From: Flavobacterium celericrescens
GTDB lineage: Bacteria; Bacteroidota; Bacteroidia; Flavobacteriales; Flavobacteriaceae
Assembly: GCF_011392075.1 (NCBI RefSeq)
Contig: NZ_JAAJBV010000004.1
Location: 62,001 to 126,000 of the forward strand
Reading direction: 5' to 3'
DNA length: 64,000 nt
Of this stretch, positions 44,874 to 51,933 are shown piece after piece. Both the position numbers and the translations under genes were made by a program. The notes beneath the pieces were generated by a model. That model worked only from the letters and a program-made list of their open reading frames with translations. It was not told the DNA's origin and did no database searches. Every line of letters begins with the position of its first letter. Position 1 is the first letter of the stretch.

Positions 44874-47276
44874 TTATTTTTTTATATTAGTTAGTCTGTT
44901 TTTCTTTTGTTTGTATGGAAATTTAAGCGAAACTACTGTCATTTCATCAATCTTACTCGAAATAGAAATTGTTCCATTTAATAATTCTGTGAATTGTTTA
45001 GCAATAATTAAACCTAATCCTGAACCTTGAATAGTAGAAGTATTACTTCCTCTATAAAATGATTTGAAAAGGTGTTTTGTTTCTTTTGGGATAATTCCAA
45101 TACCAAAATCTATAATTTGAATTTTGAAGTATGATTGATCAAAATCTATTTTTAAGATAGGATTTGAACTTCCTTTAGAATATTTAAAAGCATTCGAAAT
45201 TAAATTGTTTAAAATGTGTATTAAAAGACTTTCATCTGACAAGATTGGTTTTTCAGTTCCAGTCATCTCAAAGATTAATTTTCGATTGTCTTTTTCATTA
45301 TTAAAATAAGTTTCTATTAGTTTTTCTATAAAATCAGAAAGTAAAATTTCTTTAATTTCAATTTTTAAATTATTAGATTCATATTCTCCAAAAACCAAGA
45401 TGTTATTCATTAATTCAGTCATTCTGTTGACTTCATTGCCAATTCGGTTGGTAATTACTTCAACATCATCTTTAATAATTACTTTCTTAGTGTTAATTTT
45501 ATAATTTAAAAGTTCAACATTAGAAAAAATTACAGAAAGAGGTGTTCTAAACTGGTGTGAAGCCATGGTAACAAACCCTGATTTTAATTCATTTAATTCT
45601 CTTTCTTTCTCTAAAGCTAATTTGATTTCTTCTTGGTCTTTAACTCTTTCAGTAATATCTCTACTTGAAGTTTGTACACCTATGATTTCTTTGTTTGAAT
45701 TTAAAATTATATTAGAAGAAGTTTCGCACCAAATATATTCTTGGTCTTTTCTTCTTACTCTAAAAGTCATGATTTCATTTTTAAAATTCAAAATATTTTT
45801 ATGTTGAATTTTAATACGTTCTAAATCATCTGGATGTAAAATTAAATAAGGGCTTTTGTTTAAAAGTTCATGAGGTTTATAACCAATTAATTTTTCGCAA
45901 TTACTAGAAACATAAGTTACTATTCCATCTGGACGATGTTGCATGATCAAATCGGAAGTATTTTCTGCAATGAACCTAAATTTTTGTTCTGAAATTTCTA
46001 ATTCATTTTTTAAGCTTATAGTATCATTAATATCTGTGATACTTCCAATAGCAATTTTTTTATTATTTCTAATATCTGTTTGTATGGTTAAAATAAGAAG
46101 TACCCAAATTTTATGACCATTTTTTTTAACTAATTGTGCTTCAAATAATTTGGTAGAGCTACTTTCTTCTAGTTGTTTTTCGATAATTTCACTAGTAATA
46201 TTCTCGAAATAATCAAATAGATTTTGGTGGATACATTGATTAATTTTATATCCAGTGGTTTTTTCCCATTGGCTATTTAAAAAAATGATATCTCCATTTA
46301 GTTCGGTTTTAAAAATTACTTCGGCTAAACTATTTACAAGATGATCATATTCATTTCTTTGTTGTGCTAATTCAATTTCTTTTTCCTTTATCTCGCTAAT
46401 ATCAATGTGTGTTCCTACAATTTTTGTTGCTACACCAAAATTATCAGTTATCATTATTCCGGAATATTTTATCCAAACATAATGTCCTAATTTATGGAGC
46501 ATTCTAACAACGCCAGAATAATTGTCACTAATTTTATTGATATAATTACTAAGATTTTGTTCAATTTCTGATAAATCATCTGGGTGAATTCTATTTCTCC
46601 ATGTTTCAAATGATTCTTCCAATTCTTCAGGAGTAAAACCAAGCATTTCAAACCAATAGTAAGTGAATTTAACACCTCCTGTAATAATATTCCACTCCCA
46701 TTTAGCTTGTTTAGAACTCTTCATATAGAAATTGAGTTCGTCTAATGCGCTTTCGAGTTCAAAATGTACTTTATCTTGGTTTAATCGAATTCCAATATTT
46801 CTAGCTACGGTATGTATTACATTAACCTCTTCCTCTTGCCAAATTCGTTCGGTTTCACAATCGTCAAATCCAATCCATCCCCAAAATTCATCGTTTGAAA
46901 AAATGGGAGTAAATAAGTAAGATTTAATCCCTTGCATTTCCATTGTTTCTCTAAAAAGTACATTTTCGCTTTCACGAACAAGACCGTATAAGGGAAGATT
47001 TTGGATTAAGGTTTCAAGTAGTCCAGGAAAAACATCATAAGGTATGCCACTTAATTCAGGATTACCAATAAATGGTGTAACATCTTTTTTGCACCATTCA
47101 TATTCATAATTTAGAATTAATACGCCATCTTTAATCTCATTTTTAAAAATATAGCATCTATCAACTAAGGTATTGCTTCCTAATGCAGTAATACATTCTT
47201 GTAGCGCATGAGTAATACTATACTCTTTGAGTAAGTGATTATTTGCTTCTGAGATTGCTTTAAGTAGATGGTTCAT
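44874..47276 (-). CDS. Cytoplasmic GAF/multi-PAS sensor histidine kinase
   Basis: An 800-residue kinase without transmembrane segments. Order: GAF domain (about 15-165), three PAS/PAC units (about 185-300, 310-420 and 430-550; PAC-type ends VGTHIDISEIKEKE, IGSITDINDTI and VQTSSRDITERVKDQ), HisKA with phospho-His in MASHQFRTPLSV, and HATPase with DESLLIHILNNLISNAFKYSKG, DFGIGI and GSGLGL. It senses an intracellular or diffusible signal. The divergent gene at 47471 encodes a receiver-AraC protein and is the likely partner. Confidence 0.94.
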   Translation of the reverse strand: MNHLLKAISEANNHLLKEYSITHALQECITALGSNTLVDRCYIFKNEIKDGVLILNYEYEWCKKDVTPFIGNPELSGIPYDVFPGLLETLIQNLPLYGLVRESENVLFRETMEMQGIKSYLFTPIFSNDEFWGWIGFDDCETERIWQEEEVNVIHTVARNIGIRLNQDKVHFELESALDELNFYMKSSKQAKWEWNIITGGVKFTYYWFEMLGFTPEELEESFETWRNRIHPDDLSEIEQNLSNYINKISDNYSGVVRMLHKLGHYVWIKYSGIMITDNFGVATKIVGTHIDISEIKEKEIELAQQRNEYDHLVNSLAEVIFKTELNGDIIFLNSQWEKTTGYKINQCIHQNLFDYFENITSEIIEKQLEESSSTKLFEAQLVKKNGHKIWVLLILTIQTDIRNNKKIAIGSITDINDTISLKNELEISEQKFRFIAENTSDLIMQHRPDGIVTYVSSNCEKLIGYKPHELLNKSPYLILHPDDLERIKIQHKNILNFKNEIMTFRVRRKDQEYIWCETSSNIILNSNKEIIGVQTSSRDITERVKDQEEIKLALEKERELNELKSGFVTMASHQFRTPLSVIFSNVELLNYKINTKKVIIKDDVEVITNRIGNEVNRMTELMNNILVFGEYESNNLKIEIKEILLSDFIEKLIETYFNNEKDNRKLIFEMTGTEKPILSDESLLIHILNNLISNAFKYSKGSSNPILKIDFDQSYFKIQIIDFGIGIIPKETKHLFKSFYRGSNTSTIQGSGLGLIIAKQFTELLNGTISISSKIDEMTVVSLKFPYKQKKNRLTNIKK

Positions 47277-47470
47277 TTTAGATAGGGACTAATAGTAATA
47301 GAAAGATTTTATTTCTTTAAATTTGTATGTAAATTATTATTAGGAATAAAGCATTTCTATTAAGTTTTGTTGAACAAACTTATATTAATTTTCTTTAAAT
47401 ATGTTTCTGTGTACGAATGATTAAAAGTAAATTATTTATAATTTAAAAAATATTAAACTAAATTTACCTT

Positions 47471-48235
47471 ATGAAGAAAAAAGCATCTAAAATATTATTA
47501 ATTGAAGACGACATTTCATTAGGGCAAACAGTTTCTGAATTGTTAGAAGTGAATGATTATGAGGTTAAATGGTGTCAAAATGGGCTAGAAGCTTATCATT
47601 ATTTAGAAACTAAAATGCCTGATATTATTGTATGTGATTTAATGATGCCAATAATGTCAGGAGAAGAATTGTTTTTTAAAATTAGAAAACTAAAAAAATA
47701 TGATGAGATTCCGTTTTTGATTATTACTGCTGATATGACTTTTGAAACAAAATTAAAACAACTCGAAAATGGAGTGAATGATTTCATCAATAAACCATTT
47801 AAAATTCAGGAGTTAATATTTAAGATTAAAAATTTTCTTCAATATAAAGAAACTTTGATGAAGCGAACTATTCAAGATCCTTTTTCAAAAGTAACTATAA
47901 AGCTTAAAAACAAAAACTTCTTTGAAAGGTTGAATGAGGTAATTATTAAAAATATTAAATCAAACATCACTATTGAAAAAATTGCGTCAGAGTTATTTAT
48001 TAGTAAATCTGCTTTAGACAAAAAGATAAGAAGAGATAAACAGGTTAATACTACTAAATATATAAGAGAGTTTAGAATTGAATATGCAATCCGCTTAATT
48101 GAAGCTGGAGAAACTAATGTACAACAACTTGCGGATTCTTGTGGATTTAATTCACTTTCTTATTTTTCTATTAGCTTTAAAGAATACACAAATACTTCAC
48201 CAAAAAGTTACATAAAAAAGAGAAATCTTAATTAA
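47471..48235 (+). CDS. Response regulator with AraC-type DNA-binding domain
   Basis: A 254-residue regulator. The receiver (8-125) is complete: Glu-Asp-Asp in IEDDIS, phospho-acceptor Asp56 in VCDLMMP, Thr in LIITADM and Lys in FINKPFK. The C-terminal AraC domain (about 155-250) has both HTH units (IASELFISKSALDKKIRR and LADSCGFNSLSYFSISFKEY). It is divergent from the GAF/PAS kinase gene across 194 bases; the two probably form a split two-component system like the C-terminal half of Bacteroidota hybrid regulators. No terminator was seen after it. Confidence 0.93.
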   Translation: MKKKASKILLIEDDISLGQTVSELLEVNDYEVKWCQNGLEAYHYLETKMPDIIVCDLMMPIMSGEELFFKIRKLKKYDEIPFLIITADMTFETKLKQLENGVNDFINKPFKIQELIFKIKNFLQYKETLMKRTIQDPFSKVTIKLKNKNFFERLNEVIIKNIKSNITIEKIASELFISKSALDKKIRRDKQVNTTKYIREFRIEYAIRLIEAGETNVQQLADSCGFNSLSYFSISFKEYTNTSPKSYIKKRNLN

Positions 48236-48239
48236 TTTT

Positions 48240-48271
48240 CATACAACCCTATTGCTTTTTTTCTCGTCTAT
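48240..48271 (+). promoter_or_regulatory. ECF-type promoter copy 1: CATACAACC-N16-CGTCTAT
   Basis: CATACAACC (48240-48248) and CGTCTAT (48265-48271) are 16 bases apart. AAC in the -35 region and CGTC in the -10 region are classic ECF sigma promoter features. The ATG of the secreted protein gene follows 31 bases later. An identical pair with the same spacing precedes the sigma factor gene. Confidence 0.75.
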
Positions 48272-48302
48272 ATAATTATAAACACATTTTAAATTATATA
48301 GT

Positions 48303-48854
48303 ATGAGAAAGATATTTTTTACATTTATTCTTTTAAGTTTTTCATTACATGCTCAAGTAAAAAATGAAGTGTTTTTTAATACTTTACAAAAGGTTGAAAA
48401 CACAGATTTTTATGTTTCGTCTTACGAAAACCATTCAAAAATGAGTTCAAATACTCATAATAACAATCAAATCCTTATTGTAAATGCTAAACTTGATGAG
48501 GTGAAAAATATTGTTTTACCTTTGAATGAAAACATTAATAAGGTCAAGACGGACTGTATATTATTGTTTAAAAATCAAAAATTTATATTAGTTGAAACTT
48601 CTTTTGAAAACGAAAAATCTGTAAAGTTGTCTTCTAATTATTCAAGAAATTTATATTTGATTGATTTGGTCAATTTTAGCTTAATCAAATTAAATAATGA
48701 TTGGTCAACTATAATAGATTACGAACTTTCAGAAGAAAATAATAAATTAATAATCATTCAGAAGAGTGTTTTGAAAAGTTCTGAAAATCAAATGATTATT
48801 ATTAATTTTGATTTAAAAACCGGAGATAGAAAAGAAATTTTCAAAATAAATTAA
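48303..48854 (+). CDS. Secreted protein of unknown function under an ECF-type promoter
   Basis: A 183-residue protein with a signal peptide (1-18, ending SLHAQ). The mature part is predicted as beta-rich, with repeated short hydrophobic strands (QILIVNAKLDEVKNIVLP; LYLIDLVNFSLIKLN; MIIINFDLKTGDRKEIF) that look like a partial WD/TolB-type blade set but are too few for a propeller. I do not recognise the family. It is preceded by the same promoter motif as the ECF sigma gene that follows 69 bases after its stop, which makes it a likely member of that regulon. Confidence 0.75.
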   Translation: MRKIFFTFILLSFSLHAQVKNEVFFNTLQKVENTDFYVSSYENHSKMSSNTHNNNQILIVNAKLDEVKNIVLPLNENINKVKTDCILLFKNQKFILVETSFENEKSVKLSSNYSRNLYLIDLVNFSLIKLNNDWSTIIDYELSEENNKLIIIQKSVLKSSENQMIIINFDLKTGDRKEIFKIN

Positions 48855-48858
48855 CCTT

Positions 48859-48890
48859 CATACAACCATTTTAAAATCATTCACGTCTAT
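48859..48890 (+). promoter_or_regulatory. ECF-type promoter copy 2: CATACAACC-N16-CGTCTAT (sigma autoregulation)
   Basis: CATACAACC (48859-48867) and CGTCTAT (48884-48890), separated by exactly 16 bases as in copy 1. The sigma factor ATG is 33 bases downstream. This indicates that the sigma factor drives its own operon. Confidence 0.78.
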
Positions 48891-48923
48891 GTTTATAGAA
48901 GTATATTTTACTGAACACTTTTT

Positions 48924-49493
48924 ATGAAAGTTATCCAGTTACATCAAGAAGAAAAGCAATTAATTGTGTTGGCTGTCGAAAATAATCGGCAAGCACAACA
49001 GCAGATTTATGCTAAGTTTTCTTCCAAAATGTTAAGTGTTTGTCGTCAATATATAAAAGACATTCACCATGCAGAAGATGTAATGATTACCGGATTTATG
49101 AAAGTGTTTACCAATCTAAAAAATTTTGAACACAAAGGCAGTTTTGAAGGTTGGATTCGAAGAATTATGGTGTATGAATGTATCGATTTTCTTCGGGTGA
49201 AAAAGAACAATTTCAATCATCAAGATATTGAAGATGTTACGATTAGCGAGAACGAATCGGTGTATGAAATGGAAGATTTTTCGGTAGATGACATTCAAAA
49301 TATGATTGACAATTTGCCCGATGGTTACAAAATGGTGTTTAATTTATATGCGATTGAAGGCTACAAACATCAGGAAATAGCCGAAATGCTCAAAATAAGT
49401 GAAGGAACATCAAAATCGCAATTATCACACGCCCGAAAGTTATTGCAACAACAAATCACCGACTTAAAAAACAAATTAAATGGAACCAAATAA
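48924..49493 (+). CDS. ECF sigma factor (sigma-70 family)
   Basis: A 189-residue group 4 sigma factor. Region 2 (about 25-95) includes RQYIKDIHHAEDVMITGFMKVFTNLKNF and the DNA-melting stretch FEGWIRRIMVYECIDFLR; region 4 (about 125-180) has LPDGYKMVFNLYAIEGYKHQEIAEMLKISEGTSKSQL. There is no region 3. The next gene overlaps by 14 bases and encodes a single-pass membrane protein, the usual anti-sigma arrangement. The self-like promoter upstream argues for positive autoregulation. Confidence 0.94.
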   Translation: MKVIQLHQEEKQLIVLAVENNRQAQQQIYAKFSSKMLSVCRQYIKDIHHAEDVMITGFMKVFTNLKNFEHKGSFEGWIRRIMVYECIDFLRVKKNNFNHQDIEDVTISENESVYEMEDFSVDDIQNMIDNLPDGYKMVFNLYAIEGYKHQEIAEMLKISEGTSKSQLSHARKLLQQQITDLKNKLNGTK

Positions 49494-50163
49494 AATAGAT
49501 AATCAAATAAGAGAAAAGCTGAATGCTAGAGAAATTCAGCCGTCTGCTCAAGCTTGGGACCGATTAGATGCGATGCTTACGGTTTCAGAAGAAAAAAAGC
49601 CAAAGAAAGGTTACGGATGGTTTTTTGTAGCCGCTTCTACGATACTTTTTTTCGGATTGGGATTTTTTCTTTTCAATTCAAACGAAACGACAGAAATTAA
49701 TAATTCAATACCAATTGTAACAACTATCAACGAAGAAATTGATACGATTGAAACCAATAAAATAAATGAAATTTCTGTTGAAAATGTAAAGCCTGTTTTG
49801 GTTCAGAATGAAATAAATAATTCAAAACAAACTAGAAATATAAAATCAGTTGAAACAAATAAAGTGACAAAGTCAGAAAGTGTTTTGGAAGAAAAAATCA
49901 CGCCTAACATCCAACATTCAACACCCAACACTTACAAATACGTTTCTCCAGAGAATTTATTAGCCGAAGTTCAAACAGGTGAAAAAATAATCACCTCAGA
50001 TAAAAAAATAAGTCCAAAATCTAAAATGAAAGTAGATGCTAATTCGTTGCTAACAAACGTTGAAAAAGAATTAGATGAAAATTACAGAGAAACTACTTTG
50101 GATAAATTAAATAGAAAATTTCAAGATGCTAAATCAGCATTAGCCAATAGAAATTACGAATAA
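49480..50163 (+). CDS. Probable anti-sigma factor (single-pass membrane protein)
   Basis: A 227-residue protein with a 45-residue cytoplasmic N-terminus (REIQPSAQAWDRLDAML), one transmembrane helix (about 47-66) and a low-complexity periplasmic region rich in Asn, Thr, Glu and Lys, ending in a helix. It has no HxxxCxxC zinc motif, so it is not a ZAS-type factor. Its 14-base overlap with the sigma gene, its topology and the 34-base gap to the next gene support an anti-sigma role within the operon; this is inference from context. Confidence 0.8.
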   Translation: MEPNKIDNQIREKLNAREIQPSAQAWDRLDAMLTVSEEKKPKKGYGWFFVAASTILFFGLGFFLFNSNETTEINNSIPIVTTINEEIDTIETNKINEISVENVKPVLVQNEINNSKQTRNIKSVETNKVTKSESVLEEKITPNIQHSTPNTYKYVSPENLLAEVQTGEKIITSDKKISPKSKMKVDANSLLTNVEKELDENYRETTLDKLNRKFQDAKSALANRNYE

Positions 50164-50197
50164 ACAAAAATCATCATTAATTAAAAATCAAACAGTC

Positions 50198-51808
50198 ATG
50201 CAAAAAAATATTTTGTACACAATTGTTATTGTGTTTAGTTTCCTAACAAAAGCAGTTGCTCAGGAGCTAGAAACTATTGAAAAATCAACCGAGTGGATGG
50301 CGCGCGGAAGTAAGCCAGAAAGTTATGAAATGGGTTTGTCAAAAAAATCAACATCTAACGAGCAAGAAGTTTTTACTATACGATCTATCGATAAAAAGAT
50401 AGATGGTTTTGGAACTTTAATGAAATCGGGAAAGCCTGATTTATATTTAGGTAAAACTATCAAAATGACAGGGTATGTTAAAAGCGAAAAAGTAAAATCT
50501 TGGGCTGGACTTTGGATGCGTATCGATTATTATAATGATAAAGTTCTTTCTTTTGACAATATGCAAAATAGAGCTATAGAAGGAACAAATGATTGGACTA
50601 AATACGAAGTTGTTTTATTTGTACCTCAAGATGCAACTGATTTTTCTTACGGAGTTTTATTGGATGGAACAGGTCAAATTTGGTTTAAAGACATACAAGT
50701 TGAAATTGTAGACGATTCTGTTTCAGAGACTGGAACTATAAAAGGTAGAAATTCAAAAAGTATTTCATTTGAAGATAAAGCGAAGGTAATTGCAAATAAC
50801 ATTGAAATGATTACTACCGAAGAGAAAAATGCTTTAAAGAAAGAGGTTGAGGCAATTGATTTGCAAGTAAGCGAAGGTAAAATTACGGCTGAAAAAGCAC
50901 AAGAATTAAAAACGAATATTGCTCAAGAACGCGCTAATAACATCGAAACAAAAGTAGCTATTGAAGAAGCAAAATTAGCGCAATTGGTACAGGATAAAGT
51001 AGATGGAAAAATCGCAGATTCTGATGATAAGCCAAAAAGAGGAGGAACTAAAATTGTTTTAGGTAGCAATCAAGATGATTCTATTGGAGAAAATAGAACC
51101 GAAATTAATTTAGGCTCAATGAAAATCTACAATGGAGAAAAAGACAAAGTGGAAAGAAAATCTAAAAGAACTACATCGCAATTTGTTTTTGCTTTTGGTT
51201 TAAATAATGTTATTACTGATGGCGAAAATTTTGAAGATTCAGATTACAGAGTTTGGGGTTCACATTTTTATGAATGGGGAATTACATATAACTCAAGAAT
51301 TTTCAAAAACAATAATTTGCTTCATGCTAAATACGGACTTTCTTTAATGTATAACAATCTTCGTCCAACCGATAATCGTTATTTTGTAAAAAACGGAAAT
51401 CAAACGGATTTAGTTACTTCAAGTGTAAATTTAGATGAATCGCGTTTTAGAAATGTGTATTTAACCGCACCATTGCATTTAGAATTTGATTTTACACCAA
51501 AAAAACTTTCAAAAGATGGAACAAAAACCTATTTCAGAACACATGAATCAGTTCGTTTTGGAATTGGTGGTTATGGAGGTGTTCGTGTAAAAACAAAACA
51601 AATTTTAAAATATGAAGTTGATGATGTGAAAGTGAAAGAAAAACAAAAAGGAGATTTCAATGTTTCGGACTTTAATTACGGGTTAAGTGCTTATTTAGGA
51701 TATGGACAAACCAGTCTATATGTTAAATATGACTTAAATCCGATGTTCAAAAACAATAATATAGATCAAAACAACGTTTCGTTAGGAATACGCTTTGATT
51801 TTAATTAA
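50198..51808 (+). CDS. Three-part envelope protein: jelly-roll-like domain, coiled coil, beta-barrel-like C-terminus
   Basis: A 536-residue exported protein with a signal peptide (1-22, ending AVAQ). Residues about 25-180 look like a galactose-binding/CBM4_9-type beta-sandwich (YLGKTIKMTGYVKSEKV; WAGLWMRIDYY; IWFKDIQVEIV). Residues about 190-270 form a charged coiled coil (NNIEMITTEEKNALKKEVEAI). From about 320 to the end there are paired aromatic beta-strands with the final VSLGIRFDFN, typical of a small outer-membrane barrel ending in an aromatic residue. I do not know of a named family with this order. It is the last gene of the sigma operon and is followed by a terminator. Confidence 0.75.
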   Translation: MQKNILYTIVIVFSFLTKAVAQELETIEKSTEWMARGSKPESYEMGLSKKSTSNEQEVFTIRSIDKKIDGFGTLMKSGKPDLYLGKTIKMTGYVKSEKVKSWAGLWMRIDYYNDKVLSFDNMQNRAIEGTNDWTKYEVVLFVPQDATDFSYGVLLDGTGQIWFKDIQVEIVDDSVSETGTIKGRNSKSISFEDKAKVIANNIEMITTEEKNALKKEVEAIDLQVSEGKITAEKAQELKTNIAQERANNIETKVAIEEAKLAQLVQDKVDGKIADSDDKPKRGGTKIVLGSNQDDSIGENRTEINLGSMKIYNGEKDKVERKSKRTTSQFVFAFGLNNVITDGENFEDSDYRVWGSHFYEWGITYNSRIFKNNNLLHAKYGLSLMYNNLRPTDNRYFVKNGNQTDLVTSSVNLDESRFRNVYLTAPLHLEFDFTPKKLSKDGTKTYFRTHESVRFGIGGYGGVRVKTKQILKYEVDDVKVKEKQKGDFNVSDFNYGLSAYLGYGQTSLYVKYDLNPMFKNNNIDQNNVSLGIRFDFN

Positions 51809-51838
51809 ATTTAGGGTTAGGTTAAGTTCTCTGTTTTG

Positions 51839-51868
51839 AAAAAGTACTTCAGCAATGAAGTACTTTTT
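51839..51868 (+). terminator. Terminator closing the ECF sigma operon
   Basis: A 12-bp perfect stem AAAAAGTACTTC / GAAGTACTTTTT with loop AGCAAT and a T-run. Confidence 0.88.
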
Positions 51869-51893
51869 TGTTTTTATAAGTTTTTTTATGGAT

Positions 51894-51909
51894 TAACTTT
51901 GTAACTTTG
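51894..51909 (+). promoter_or_regulatory. Two tandem -7 elements TAACTTTG before dnaG
   Basis: TAACTTTG occurs at 51894-51901 and again at 51902-51909, end to end. Each matches TAnnTTTG perfectly and could give alternative starts about 8 bases apart, 24 and 32 bases before the TTG start codon. Confidence 0.6.
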
Positions 51910-51933
51910 AATTCGATTTTTTAAAATCTAAAT

